Shown here one piece after another: positions 5,674-15,018 of a stretch of DNA of 47,632 nt. This stretch comes from a virus. Numbering within the stretch: the stretch's first letter is position 1; each line of letters starts with the position of its first letter. The stretch is from the IMG/VR virus record IMGVR_UViG_3300020187_000058, positions 1-47,632 of that record, one strand, 5' to 3'. The notes under the pieces were generated by a model. The model saw only the letters and a program-made list of their open reading frames with translations, was not told the DNA's origin and made no database searches. The position numbers and the translations under genes are program-made.

Positions 5674-8271
5674 TTACCCATCTTTGTTATTTTTACGACT
5701 ATTATATTTATCTCTTTCACCAAAACCCCATTTACTTTTAGTAGTATTTCTAGAGTATGATTTACCATTAGTTTTTGATTTTGCAGTATTCTTTTGGTAA
5801 TTTTTTCTTACTGTAGAATACCATCCTAAGGTATATTCGGTGTTTACATCTACCTCTGTAGATCTTCCAGTTCCTGTGAATGTGGAAGTATTCCATGTGG
5901 TAATAGTACTTCTAGTAGTATTCCAATAACTAATATAAGAAGTTGAAGTATCAGTATTTGTTGTCCACGTTGTAGTAGTACTTGAACTTGTAGACCAAGT
6001 TGTGGTTGTTGACCTAGTTGTAGACCAAGTTGTTGTCCAAGTTGTTGTAGTGAGTTTACTTGTGCTCCAAGTTGTTGTAGTACTTCTACTTGTTCCTTGA
6101 CTAGTATTAAATGTTGTAGTCGTTGAGGAATTGGTAATAAAAGTTGTAGTAGTACTTGAACTTGTATTCCAAGTAGTTGTCCACGTAGTAGTAGTAGATG
6201 ATGAAGTATTCCAACTAGTTGTAGTACTTCTAGATGTAGACCATGTTGTGGTTGTATTTTTACTAGTTGAGCTACTTGTTGTCCACGTTGTGGTTGTACT
6301 TCTAGATGTAGACCATGTTGTTGTTGTACTTTTACTGGTAGACCAAGTTGTTGTAAATGTTGTTATTGTACTTTTACTGGTAGACCAAGTAGTAGTTGTA
6401 CTTCTACTTGTAGCTTGATCTGTATTAAATGTTGTAGTAGTACTTTGGTTAGTATTAAACGTTGTAGTAGTACTTGAACTTGTACTCCAGCTTGTAATCC
6501 AACTTGTTGTTGTAGAACTACTAGTACTCCATGTTGTTGTAGTACTTCTGCTCGTCTTTTGACTTGTATTAAATGTTGTAGTAGTACTTGAATTTGTATT
6601 AAATGTTGTAGTAGTACTTCTAGTTGTATTCCAAGTAGTTGTTGTTGATCTAGATGTATCTTGACCTGTAGACCAAGTTGTTGAGGTTACTGAGGATGTA
6701 GCCCAAGTTGTTGTTGTTGACTTAGTTGTATTCCAGCTAGTAGTATAAACTGTTGTTGTGGAACTACTAGTTGCAAAGGTTGTTGTAGTACTTCTATATT
6801 CAGTTCTGGTTGTATTCCAAGCTGTTGCTGTGGTTGTTGTTGTATTAAAGGTTGTAGTTGTACTTTTACTTGTAGACCAAGTAGTAGTTGTTGATCTAGA
6901 TGTATCTTGACCTGTGTTCCAAGTTGTTGTAGTACTTCTAGTTGTATTCCAAGTTGTGGTTGTTTCCTTACTTGTATTCCAGCTGGTAGTATAAACTGTT
7001 GTTGTTGAACTACTAGTTGCAAATGTAGTAGTTGTAGATCTAGTTGTTCCTTGACTAGTATTAAATGTTGTAGTTGTTTTTAGGGTAGTATTAAACGTTG
7101 TAGTAGTACTTCTAGTTGTATTCCAAGAGGTTGTTGTTGATCTAGATGTATCTTGACCTGTAGACCAAGTTGTGGTTGTTGACCTAGTTGTAGCCCAAGT
7201 TGTTGTAGTACTTCTAGTTGTATTCCAATACGATCGGTATGTAGTAGTTGTTGAACTACTAGTTGCAAACGTTGTTGTTGTGAAAGTGGATGTACTTTGA
7301 CTAGTATTAAATGTTGTAGTAGTACTTGAACTAGTATTAAACGTTGTTAATGTTGTTTTAGTAGTATTCCAAGTTGTTGTAGTATTTTTAGTTGTATTTT
7401 GACCTGTGTTCCAAGTTGTTGTTGTCGCCTTACTTGTACTCCAAGTAGTGGTTGTTGACTTAGTTGTATTCCAATAGGTAGTATATAATGTAGTTGTTGA
7501 ACTACTAGTTGCAAACGTTGTAGTAGTACTTCTGCTCGTCTTTTGACTTGTATTAAATGTTGTAGTAGTACTTTTAGTTGTATTCCAAGTAGTTGTTGTT
7601 GACCTAGTTGTATTCCAAGTAGTCGTAGTACTTCTAGATGTATCTTGACCCGTAGCCCAAGTTGTTGATGTTGATTTAGTTGTAGCCCAAGTTGTGGTTG
7701 TTGACCTAGTTGTATTCCAATAGGTAGTATATGATGTAGTTGTTGAACTATTAGTTGCAAACGTTGTTGTAGTATTTCTATATTCAGTTCTAGATGTACC
7801 AAAAGTGGTTAATGTAGTTTTACTTGTGTTCCAACTTGTACTTGTGTTTTTACTTGTGTTCCAATAACTTCTATAACTAGTTAATGTAGTTTTACTTGTG
7901 TTAAATGTTGTAGTTGTATTCCAACTTGTAGATTTAGTAGTAGTAGTAGATTGGGAAGTATTCCAATAAGTAGCATAAGCTGTTAATGTTGTTTTAGTAG
8001 TATTCCAAGAAACTGTTGTTTTCTTTATTGTATTTCTACTTTCGAGTGTAGTTCTAGATGTGTTCCAACTTGTATTATAAGTTGTAGTTGTACTTTGACT
8101 AGTATTAAAGGTTGTAGTAGTACTTTTAGATGTATTAAAAGAGGTTGATGTCGATTTACTTGTACCTCTAGATGTAGATCTTTTAGGATAAGTATACTTA
8201 GAAGTACCTCGTGTAAAAGAAGTAGAACGGGTAGTATTCCAATAAGTCGTATAGTTAGTTCCTTTAGCCAT
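5674..8271 (-). CDS. Giant Thr-rich decapeptide-repeat protein with basic tail (865 aa)
   Basis: Almost the whole protein (residues about 5-790) consists of a decapeptide of the form S-T-T-T-T-[WF]-[NSA]-T-[ST]-[RKS], broken at intervals by longer variants containing YTTYWNT or GQDTSR. Each unit places one aromatic residue at a fixed position, and many contain an N-T-S/T triplet. The C-terminal ~60 residues are non-repetitive and strongly basic (many Lys, Arg and Asn). There is no signal peptide or enzymatic motif. It begins 3 nt after the stop of the paralogous Hint-containing gene, so the pair is translationally coupled. Placement at the end of the fibre locus suggests a long tail fibre or virion decoration. 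Structure and function are unknown. Confidence 0.75.
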   Translation of the reverse strand: MAKGTNYTTYWNTTRSTSFTRGTSKYTYPKRSTSRGTSKSTSTSFNTSKSTTTTFNTSQSTTTTYNTSWNTSRTTLESRNTIKKTTVSWNTTKTTLTAYATYWNTSQSTTTTKSTSWNTTTTFNTSKTTLTSYRSYWNTSKNTSTSWNTSKTTLTTFGTSRTEYRNTTTTFATNSSTTTSYTTYWNTTRSTTTTWATTKSTSTTWATGQDTSRSTTTTWNTTRSTTTTWNTTKSTTTTFNTSQKTSRSTTTTFATSSSTTTLYTTYWNTTKSTTTTWSTSKATTTTWNTGQNTTKNTTTTWNTTKTTLTTFNTSSSTTTTFNTSQSTSTFTTTTFATSSSTTTTYRSYWNTTRSTTTTWATTRSTTTTWSTGQDTSRSTTTSWNTTRSTTTTFNTTLKTTTTFNTSQGTTRSTTTTFATSSSTTTVYTTSWNTSKETTTTWNTTRSTTTTWNTGQDTSRSTTTTWSTSKSTTTTFNTTTTTATAWNTTRTEYRSTTTTFATSSSTTTVYTTSWNTTKSTTTTWATSSVTSTTWSTGQDTSRSTTTTWNTTRSTTTTFNTNSSTTTTFNTSQKTSRSTTTTWSTSSSTTTSWITSWSTSSSTTTTFNTNQSTTTTFNTDQATSRSTTTTWSTSKSTITTFTTTWSTSKSTTTTWSTSRSTTTTWTTSSSTSKNTTTTWSTSRSTTTSWNTSSSTTTTWTTTWNTSSSTTTTFITNSSTTTTFNTSQGTSRSTTTTWSTSKLTTTTWTTTWSTTRSTTTTWSTSSSTTTTWTTNTDTSTSYISYWNTTRSTITTWNTSTFTGTGRSTEVDVNTEYTLGWYSTVRKNYQKNTAKSKTNGKSYSRNTTKSKWGFGERDKYNSRKNNKDG
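5880..8250 (-). repeat. Imperfect 30-nt tandem repeat array A (Thr-rich coding)
   Basis: The array encodes the decapeptide described for the 865-residue protein. On the plus strand it appears as GTTGTAGTAGTACTT-like blocks. Units vary at synonymous positions, so the array is not a fresh slippage product. The long frames it creates on the other strand and in other frames are artefacts. Confidence 0.85.
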
Positions 8272-8274
8272 TAG

Positions 8275-11226
8275 TTATAATTCTTTATTATAAGTTAATA
8301 TACCATTTGCAAAATATGCATCACTTTCTTCTGTATCTAATTGATATACCGTATACGTATTTTCAAAATCTTCTTCTATGCTGACGATAGGTACTTCATA
8401 TCCATCTTTGTGATAAAAACTATCCCCTATTTCAACATCACTACCTCTTTTAACATACCATGATCCACTTCTATTAATTATATGAGAGTGATCAGTTGTT
8501 GATCTTAAAAGCCCATTATTAAAGTTTAAAATTCCAATAGCATAAAATGAAAATTGGTGTTCTACACTTTCAACACTAAGTGAACCTGATGTCATATTAA
8601 AACTTGATGTTAAATTTAAAGCATCAGATGAATCAAAAGGAGTATCTACTGTTAATACATTACTACCTGAGATTAGTGTTTCTATAGGTTGTTCTACAGT
8701 AGTAGATACACTAATTGGAGTTCCTTCTACAAAACAATTGAAACTATTTAAAGATAATCCACCTGTTGATCTAGAGGTTTGCCATGCTGTAATATTAGTT
8801 ACACTTGTTACCCATGATGTAAATACAGGGTAACTAGTTTGCCATGATGTATTATATGAGGTAGTTGTATTTTTACTAGTACTAAAAGTTGTTGTTGTCG
8901 CCTTACTTGTACTCCAAGTTGTCGTTGTAGTTTTTGTTGTTGATTTTGAAGTTGCGAATGTTGTTGTTGTATTCCAACTTGTTGATTTAGTTGTGTTTCT
9001 TAATGAAGAAGTTGAGAATGTTGTTGTTGTATTATGACTTGTTAATCTACTAGTTTGCCATGTAGTAGTTGTATTTTTAACTGTATTTCTACTTTCTGTA
9101 GTAGTTTTACTAGTACTCCATGTTGTTGTTGTATTTTTAGATGTGTTTACATAAGTTGAGAATGTTGTTGTAGTATTTTTACTAGTACTAAAAGTAGTTG
9201 TAGTATTTTTAGATGTATTCCATGTTGTAAACCAAGATGTAGCAGTTGCTTTAGTTGTATTCCAACTTGTTGTAGTACTTTTACTTGTTCCTTTACTAGT
9301 TTGGAATGTAGTAGTTGTTGACTTAGTTGTATTAAAAGTTGTTGTAGTATTTCTACTCGTATTCCAATAACTAATATAATAGGTAGTTGTTGAACTACTA
9401 GTTGCAAACGTTGTAGTAGTACTTTTAGTTGTATTCCACGTTGTGGTTGTACTTCTAGATGTAGACCATGTTGTTGTCCAACCCGTTGTTGTTAACTTAG
9501 AAGTATTCCAAGTTGTTGTAGTACTTCTACTTGTTCCTTTACTAGTTTGGAATGTAGTAGTTGTTGACCTAGTTGTATTAAAAGTTGTTGTTGTTGACCT
9601 AGTTGTATTCCAGTAACTAACATAGCTAGTGGTTGTTGAACTACTAGTTGCAAACGTTGTTGTTGTGTTTTTACTAGTTGCCCAAGTTGTTGTTGTTGCC
9701 CTAGATGTACTCCAAGTTGTTGTCCAAGTAGTTAAAGTGAACTTTGATGTATTCCAAGTAGTTGTTGTTGATCTAATTGTTGTTCTATTAGTTTCAAATG
9801 TTGTAGTTGTTGAACTAGATGTATTCCAAGTCGTTGTTGTGGCTTTGCTTGTATTCCAGTAACTAGTGTAATTGGTAGTTGTTGAACTACTAGTTACCCA
9901 AGTTGTTGTTGTTGCCCTAGATGTACTCCAAGTTGTTGTTGTTAATTTACTAGTTGCCCAAGTTGTTGTCCAAGATGTTGTTGTTGACTTAGTTGTATTC
10001 CAAGTCGTTGTTGTTGCTTTACTTGTAATAGAAGAGGTTGAAAAAGTTGTTGAAGTTTTTTTAGTTGTACTCCAAGTTGTTGTTGTTGCCCTGCTTGTAT
10101 TCCAGTAACTAATATAACTAGTGGTTGTTGAACTACTAGTATTAAAAGTTGTTGTTGTTGACTTAGTTGTATTATAAGTTGTAGTAGTATTTCTACTTGT
10201 ACCCCAAGTTGTTACCCAAGATGTAGCAGTTGACTTAGTTGTATTCCAAGTCGTTGTTGTTGCTTTACTTGTAATAGAAGAGGTTGAAAAAGTTGTTGTT
10301 GTTGACTTAGTTGTATTCCAAGTTGTTGTTGTGTTTTTACTAGTATTCCAGTAACTAATATAACTAGTGGTTGTTGAACTACTAGTTGCAAAAGTTGTTG
10401 TTGTGTTTCTACTAGTTGCCCAAGTTGTTGTTGTTGTCTTACTAGTTGCCCAAGTTGTTGTCCAACCCGTTGTTGTCGATTGGCTTGTATTCCACGATGT
10501 TGTAGTGGTGGTTGATGTTAATCGATCCGTACTCCAAGTTGTTGTTGTTGCTTTACTTGTACTCCAAGTTGTTGTTGTAGACTTTGATGTTTCCCAGGTA
10601 GTAATCCACCCTGTTGTTGTTGAACTACTAGTATTCCATGTTGTTGTAGTACTTCTACTTGTAGAACTATTAGTATTAAATGTTGTAGTAGTACTTTTAG
10701 TTGTATTAAAAGTTGTTGTTGTTGAACTACTGGTATTCCAACTTGTAGTAAATGTTGTAGATGTTAAACTACTAGTATTCCACGTTGTAGTTGTTGCCTG
10801 ACTAGTAATCCATGTAGTGGTAGTTGAGGATGATGTTACTGAGGATGTAGCCCAAGTTGTTGTTGTTGCTCTAGTTGTATTCCAGCTGGTTGTTGTTGCC
10901 TTACTAGTACTCCAAGTAGTTGTATAATTAGTAGTTGTTGAACTACTAGTATTAAAAGTTGTAGTTGTAGATTTAGATGTTTTAACAGACGTAGAAAATG
11001 TTGTTGTCGTTGCACTAGATGTATTCCAACTAGTGGTTGTTGATTGTGTTGTGTTCCAAGAAGAGGTAGTTGTAGTTGAAGTACCAGTTGAAGTATTCCA
11101 CGTTGTAGTGGTACTTTTAGTGGTATTCCAAGTTGTAGTAGTGTTAAAGTCTGTTGTTACACTATGTACTGTACTAACACTTGTATTCCAAGTTGGTGTT
11201 TTTATTCCTAATCCTAGTCCTTTCAT
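8275..11226 (-). CDS. Giant Thr-rich decapeptide-repeat fibre with C-terminal Hint domain (983 aa)
   Basis: After a short leader (MKGLGLGIKTPTWNTS) residues about 15-815 are the same Thr-rich decapeptide repeat as in the downstream paralogue, with several W-x-TTW and SYISYWNTS variants. Residues 831-980 form a Hint (Hedgehog/intein) domain. It starts at Cys831 (CFVEGTPI), has a block-B-like STTDHSHII near residues 909-917 and ends with YFANGILTYN before a three-residue tail KEL. Hint domains make a thioester at the first Cys and can cleave or ligate. Here a domain at the very C-terminus suggests processing of the fibre end rather than intein splicing. The gene sits between the collagen-like fibre and its paralogue, all in one direction. 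Confidence 0.82.
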   Translation of the reverse strand: MKGLGLGIKTPTWNTSVSTVHSVTTDFNTTTTWNTTKSTTTTWNTSTGTSTTTTSSWNTTQSTTTSWNTSSATTTTFSTSVKTSKSTTTTFNTSSSTTTNYTTTWSTSKATTTSWNTTRATTTTWATSSVTSSSTTTTWITSQATTTTWNTSSLTSTTFTTSWNTSSSTTTTFNTTKSTTTTFNTNSSTSRSTTTTWNTSSSTTTGWITTWETSKSTTTTWSTSKATTTTWSTDRLTSTTTTTSWNTSQSTTTGWTTTWATSKTTTTTWATSRNTTTTFATSSSTTTSYISYWNTSKNTTTTWNTTKSTTTTFSTSSITSKATTTTWNTTKSTATSWVTTWGTSRNTTTTYNTTKSTTTTFNTSSSTTTSYISYWNTSRATTTTWSTTKKTSTTFSTSSITSKATTTTWNTTKSTTTSWTTTWATSKLTTTTWSTSRATTTTWVTSSSTTTNYTSYWNTSKATTTTWNTSSSTTTTFETNRTTIRSTTTTWNTSKFTLTTWTTTWSTSRATTTTWATSKNTTTTFATSSSTTTSYVSYWNTTRSTTTTFNTTRSTTTTFQTSKGTSRSTTTTWNTSKLTTTGWTTTWSTSRSTTTTWNTTKSTTTTFATSSSTTTYYISYWNTSRNTTTTFNTTKSTTTTFQTSKGTSKSTTTSWNTTKATATSWFTTWNTSKNTTTTFSTSKNTTTTFSTYVNTSKNTTTTWSTSKTTTESRNTVKNTTTTWQTSRLTSHNTTTTFSTSSLRNTTKSTSWNTTTTFATSKSTTKTTTTTWSTSKATTTTFSTSKNTTTSYNTSWQTSYPVFTSWVTSVTNITAWQTSRSTGGLSLNSFNCFVEGTPISVSTTVEQPIETLISGSNVLTVDTPFDSSDALNLTSSFNMTSGSLSVESVEHQFSFYAIGILNFNNGLLRSTTDHSHIINRSGSWYVKRGSDVEIGDSFYHKDGYEVPIVSIEEDFENTYTVYQLDTEESDAYFANGILTYNKEL
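8278..8736 (-). other. Hint domain coding segment
   Basis: This part encodes residues 831-983 of the repeat fibre. Visible landmarks are the nucleophile Cys831, the TxDH motif with the His expected to assist the N-S acyl shift, and the terminal Asn980 of block G. The residue before Asn is Tyr instead of the usual His, which in inteins weakens Asn cyclisation. No homing endonuclease insertion is present, because the domain is only about 150 residues long. Confidence 0.8.
8790..11215 (-). repeat. Imperfect 30-nt tandem repeat array B (Thr-rich coding)
   Basis: This second array encodes the same decapeptide consensus as the array at 5880-8250. The two genes are tandem paralogues that share the repeat but differ at both ends. 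Recurrent longer super-units containing SYISYWNTS recur several times in this array, suggesting expansion in blocks. Confidence 0.83.
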
Positions 11227-11229
11227 TTC

Positions 11230-11586
11230 CTATGTAAAATTACCTATATAACTAACTAATATCTTGTCTGTTGCTGCAACGTAGTAAGACAACACTGAGG
11301 TTGTAGAACTAGCGGTAACAAATAAAATAGCGGCACCGTCAGGTGTCTTTGTTATATCAGGTAAAAGGTCAGGAGTAGAATCTGCTGTATTATTTATAAT
11401 AATAGTCCCGGATTGACCAATGTTGCTTCCACTTACTACCCAATCAAATTTATAATCTGCATCGGCATTTAATATAAAATTGTCATTGTTAGAAAACACC
11501 ACACTAGCTGTATTACTTACTATTGTGATTGTATCAGAGGTTCTTTCTAATGAACCTGATAAAATGGTGCTTTGTAATATCGCCAT
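11230..11586 (-). CDS. Small beta-rich structural protein (118 aa)
   Basis: The protein starts with MAILQSTILSGSLERTSDT and alternates short hydrophobic strands with Ser, Thr and Asn turns, ending with a DKILVSYIGNF strand. There is no signal peptide and no catalytic motif. The ILSGS motif resembles the LIISGS and VVSGS at the N-termini of neighbouring fibre proteins. It lies 4 nt downstream of the S74 fibre and 3 nt upstream of the Hint fibre, so it is probably a virion component or fibre adaptor. I do not recognise a named family. Confidence 0.65.
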   Translation of the reverse strand: MAILQSTILSGSLERTSDTITIVSNTASVVFSNNDNFILNADADYKFDWVVSGSNIGQSGTIIINNTADSTPDLLPDITKTPDGAAILFVTASSTTSVLSYYVAATDKILVSYIGNFT

Positions 11587-11590
11587 ATTA

Positions 11591-14500
11591 TTATTTTTTT
11601 AATTTATTAATTTCTTTTCTTAATTCTTCAATTTGTTCTTGTTGTTCTTGAAGTGCTTTTACTAATACTGATGTTATTTTTGAATATTGTACACCAGATA
11701 TTTCACCATCTTCTTCATATGCTACTAATTTAGGAAGTACTTTTTCTACATCTTCAGCAATAAATCCATAATCTTCTCTACCATCTTCTTTCCATGTAAA
11801 TTGTACTGGTTTTAAAGATTTAATATTTTCAAGTTGGGTTGATAAAGGAATAATACATTCTTTATATTTTTTAGCTGATGTTTCAACTAATGAGACTGTT
11901 CGAGTTGTACCTAATACACAAGCATTATTCATGAATGTATAATTTGTAGTAGTTGAGGTAATATTACACCCTATAATAAATGAATGGTTATGGGTTAATG
12001 AGTTACTATAACCTCCTAATATTCCATTACAAGAACCACCTGTAATGCAATTTTGGTATCCATTACCTATAATGCTATATGAACGGTAACCACCTCCTAT
12101 AACATTTGACCTTCCTCCTAGGATACTATTACCAGAAGAATATGAAGCACATATCTTATTACCTTGCCCTCCTAATATTGAATTTTCAGTTGTAGTACCA
12201 CCACATATTTGGTTTCCACATCCACCACCTATAAAGGGATGACATTGATAAGCACTAGCATTACATATTAAATTGTTTTTCCCACCTACTATAGCTCCTT
12301 TAGCAACAGCAAGAATACAGTTATTCTGTCCAGATCCAATAAATGAAAAATTTCCTGATCCTGAGTTACATTGTCCACCAGCTATGACTGCATAATCAGC
12401 TGCAAGGCAGTTTCTATCACCTCCTAATAATGAAGAATTAGTATGGGATACCATTGAAAAATCATTTTGAGAGGAACCAATCGAAACATTAGGACTTATA
12501 CAAACCCCACTTTCTTGACCACTTGACATCATTATACAAGAGCTACCACCAAATCCTCTAATATCTACGATAGAATCATTTTCTCCTGAGTTTATGCAAA
12601 CTCCAGCATCTACATCTAAGGTTGTACCATCAAATACTAATGAACCTTCACCGTTAATTGATGTACCACCTGTGGCTGTTAAAACTCTATTATTGAAATT
12701 ATTTGTAATAGAAGGTACTCCTGAGGGTCCTGCTGGTCCTGTTGCACCAGCTGCTCCTGTTGGTCCGGTAGCTCCCGTGGTTGCTGTTTGAGGTATACTC
12801 CAAAAATAGTTTGTACCATCATAATAAAATCCTAACACATCTACACCATTTGACGTGGTAGTAGTTGTATATGTTGCGCCTCCAATTATAAGAGACCCTG
12901 CTGGGAGTGTTAATGTGTGGGATGTTCCTGATCCTTGTTTTACTAATATCGTTCCTGTATCTCCTACTGCTACATTGGATATAGCTAAGGTTCTATTTCC
13001 TCCTAAAGTAACTTTAGAGTTTGAACCATTGGCAAGATTCCAGGATACTGTAGCAGCATCAGTTAAGGTTAATTGTGTTATATTTATTTTACTATCTACA
13101 CTTACAACACCACCAACATCTAAAGTATCTCCAATAATAGCATCTCCCTCTGTATCTAAGTTATTTACAAAAGTATAATTTGTTTTATCTGATGTTATAT
13201 TAGAACCTATAACGTGTGAGTTTGTATGGGATACTGTGTTAAATGCTCCTGCTAATATACTGGAAGAGTGGGAACTAATTGTATTATTTTTACCACCCCC
13301 TATAGTAGAATGTGCTCCACTTATTACATGAGCCGATCCTCCTAAAATGGCTGAAGTTGCTCCTGTAATACAGCTACTAACACCACCTGCAATAACTACA
13401 TTACCAGTATTTTCTCCTTTTATTGTGTTATTACCACCACCACCAATAGTATTTCTATCAGTGTTTGTATCAATAGTATTATCACGTCCAAAAATAGTAT
13501 TAGCATAATTGTGATCTCCAATAGTTGTTGAAGATGTTATTTGGTTATCATATCCTCCACCTATAAAGTTCCATCCTCTTGTTCCATCAATGTTGTTACC
13601 ACATCCCCCTACTATTATATTTCTACCTACATTACCAAATCCTGTTACTGTATTAATTGTACAGTTATTTTGACCAGCTCCAATGAAATCCATACAACCA
13701 TCTGTTTGGTTGTTAAGACCTCCTCCTATAACACCATAATGTTTAAATACATCATTACCAGAACCCCCACCAATAACCCCATAACAAGAATTTGCTATAC
13801 AGTTATTAATACCCGCTCCTATAAATGAACGACAACCAAATATTCCTTGAATCTGATTATTTCGACCCCCTACTATAGCAGAAGTACTTGAACCAATACA
13901 GTTTTCATGACCTGCACCAATAAAATTATATTGGGTTCCCAGGGGTATGTTATTTTCTAGACCACTTCCTATAAAGCCATAATTACCTGAACCTGTATTT
14001 CTAAGACCTCCCCCTATGGAAGTACAACCTCCTGTACTACAATGTGAAGATCCTATAACTGCTTTATTAGTTATAGTTAAAACTCCAGAAGAAAGTGTTG
14101 ATGTTTCTACTGTACCTGTACCATCACCATCATATGTAATTAAACCATTTGTGGTTGTTCCTGTTAAAGGTAAAATACCATCAGCACCCGTTGGACCTTG
14201 TGGTCCTGTTGGTCCTGCTACAGTTGAATCTGCACCAGTTGGTCCCGTAGGTCCTGCTACAGTTGAATCTGCCCCTGTTGGTCCCTGTGGACCTGTAGGT
14301 CCTGCTACTGTCGAATCAGCTCCTGTTGGTCCTGTTGGACCTGCCACAGTTGAATCTGCACCCGTTGGTCCTTGAGGTCCTGTTGGACCTGCCACAGTTG
14401 AATCTGCCCCTGTTGGTCCCTGTGGACCCGTAGGTCCTGCTACTGTCGAGTCAGCACCCGTTGGTCCTTGAGGTCCTGTTGGACCCGCCACTGTTGAATC

Positions 14501-14899
14501 TGCACCAGTTGGTCCTTGTGGTCCTGTTGGTCCTGCTACAGTTGAATCTGCACCAGTTGGTCCTTGAGGTCCTGTTGGACCCGCCACTGTTGAATCTGCA
14601 CCAGTTGGTCCCGTAGGTCCTGCTACAGTTGAATCTGCCCCTGTTGGACCTTGAGGTCCTGTCGGTCCTGCTACTGTTGAATCTGCACCAGTTGGTCCTG
14701 TTGGACCTGCTACTGTCGAATCAGCTCCTGTTGGTCCTGTTGGTCCTGTTAAGGATAAATTAGATCTTTTTTTAATGTTACCAGTGGCATCTGCTACTAG
14801 TATATCAGTTTCTGTAGTTCCGTCAGGTGTTCCTGTTAGTTGTAGAGTTTTTAGTTCAGCATTAGACCCGCTGATTATGAGTTTTTTCCAATTTGGCAT
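11591..14899 (-). CDS. Collagen-like, YadA-head-like tail fibre with S74 intramolecular chaperone (1102 aa)
   Basis: Domains in order: an N-terminal WKKLIISGS anchor (residues 1-51); a collagen-like region of 13 units of [13 protein letters not shown] or [16 protein letters not shown] (52-240); a first block of IGGGxxN-type repeats resembling trimeric autotransporter heads (about 280-570); a beta domain with a second short [10 protein letters not shown] stretch (about 600-735); a second IGGG block (about 790-985); and a C-terminal S74 chaperone (about 1005-1102). The S74 part shows SAKKYKE, with the Ser and Lys expected for autocleavage, then [12 protein letters not shown] and a terminal coiled coil. 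S74 domains trimerise fibres and then cut themselves off. The head repeats are unusually rich in cysteine. This is most likely a host-recognition fibre. Confidence 0.88.
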   Translation of the reverse strand: MPNWKKLIISGSNAELKTLQLTGTPDGTTETDILVADATGNIKKRSNLSLTGPTGPTGADSTVAGPTGPTGADSTVAGPTGPQGPTGADSTVAGPTGPTGADSTVAGPTGPQGPTGADSTVAGPTGPQGPTGADSTVAGPTGPQGPTGADSTVAGPTGPQGPTGADSTVAGPTGPQGPTGADSTVAGPTGPTGADSTVAGPTGPQGPTGADSTVAGPTGPTGADSTVAGPTGPQGPTGADGILPLTGTTTNGLITYDGDGTGTVETSTLSSGVLTITNKAVIGSSHCSTGGCTSIGGGLRNTGSGNYGFIGSGLENNIPLGTQYNFIGAGHENCIGSSTSAIVGGRNNQIQGIFGCRSFIGAGINNCIANSCYGVIGGGSGNDVFKHYGVIGGGLNNQTDGCMDFIGAGQNNCTINTVTGFGNVGRNIIVGGCGNNIDGTRGWNFIGGGYDNQITSSTTIGDHNYANTIFGRDNTIDTNTDRNTIGGGGNNTIKGENTGNVVIAGGVSSCITGATSAILGGSAHVISGAHSTIGGGKNNTISSHSSSILAGAFNTVSHTNSHVIGSNITSDKTNYTFVNNLDTEGDAIIGDTLDVGGVVSVDSKINITQLTLTDAATVSWNLANGSNSKVTLGGNRTLAISNVAVGDTGTILVKQGSGTSHTLTLPAGSLIIGGATYTTTTTSNGVDVLGFYYDGTNYFWSIPQTATTGATGPTGAAGATGPAGPSGVPSITNNFNNRVLTATGGTSINGEGSLVFDGTTLDVDAGVCINSGENDSIVDIRGFGGSSCIMMSSGQESGVCISPNVSIGSSQNDFSMVSHTNSSLLGGDRNCLAADYAVIAGGQCNSGSGNFSFIGSGQNNCILAVAKGAIVGGKNNLICNASAYQCHPFIGGGCGNQICGGTTTENSILGGQGNKICASYSSGNSILGGRSNVIGGGYRSYSIIGNGYQNCITGGSCNGILGGYSNSLTHNHSFIIGCNITSTTTNYTFMNNACVLGTTRTVSLVETSAKKYKECIIPLSTQLENIKSLKPVQFTWKEDGREDYGFIAEDVEKVLPKLVAYEEDGEISGVQYSKITSVLVKALQEQQEQIEELRKEINKLKK
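14180..14746 (-). repeat. Collagen-like 39/48-nt repeat array
   Basis: Thirteen units encode [13 protein letters not shown] or [16 protein letters not shown]. Proline is always in the X position of the Gly-X-Y triplet and Thr or Gln in Y. Units differ at synonymous codon positions. Such an array is prone to length change by recombination. Confidence 0.9.
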
Positions 14900-15018
14900 A
14901 TCAATATTTTTATTATGGTTGGTTACTCAAAATGAGCCCACTTCCGTTATGGCCTATAATATCAGTTATAAATATTAAATAGTATATTCTAATTATAAAA
15001 AACTTAGAATGTTTTTAA
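14900..15018 (-). promoter_or_regulatory. 119-nt leader before the S74 fibre gene, with TATTTATAA box
   Basis: This is one of the two longest gaps in the structural and central region. It holds a TATTTATAA box at 14966-14974, an AT-rich 7-bp inverted repeat (ATTCTAA/TTAGAAT) at about 14986-15010 just after the upstream stop, and a more GC-rich patch with CTCA-AAA-TGAG around 14926-14936. It looks like a promoter region for the fibre gene with a weak structure behind the preceding gene. No open reading frame is present. Confidence 0.4.

Noticed and set aside
5880-11215. CRISPR array
   Set aside because: Repeats are contiguous coding decapeptides without unique spacers and without cas genes. 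The nuclease at 455-1234 lacks the Cas4 cysteine cluster.
5674-11226. Long plus-strand and alternative-frame open frames rich in Val, Leu and Gln across the Thr-rich arrays
   Set aside because: They follow directly from the 30-nt repeat read in other frames. Their composition (VVVV, LLV, QLQQQ) has no independent coding signal.
8275-11226. A splicing intein in the 983-residue fibre
   Set aside because: The Hint domain is terminal, with only three residues after its Asn and no C-extein nucleophile (Lys follows), so classical splicing is unlikely.
12594-14375. Several plus-strand frames over the S74 fibre
   Set aside because: They are antisense shadows, Pro/Val-rich where the collagen repeat is crossed, and have no upstream promoter or conserved motif.
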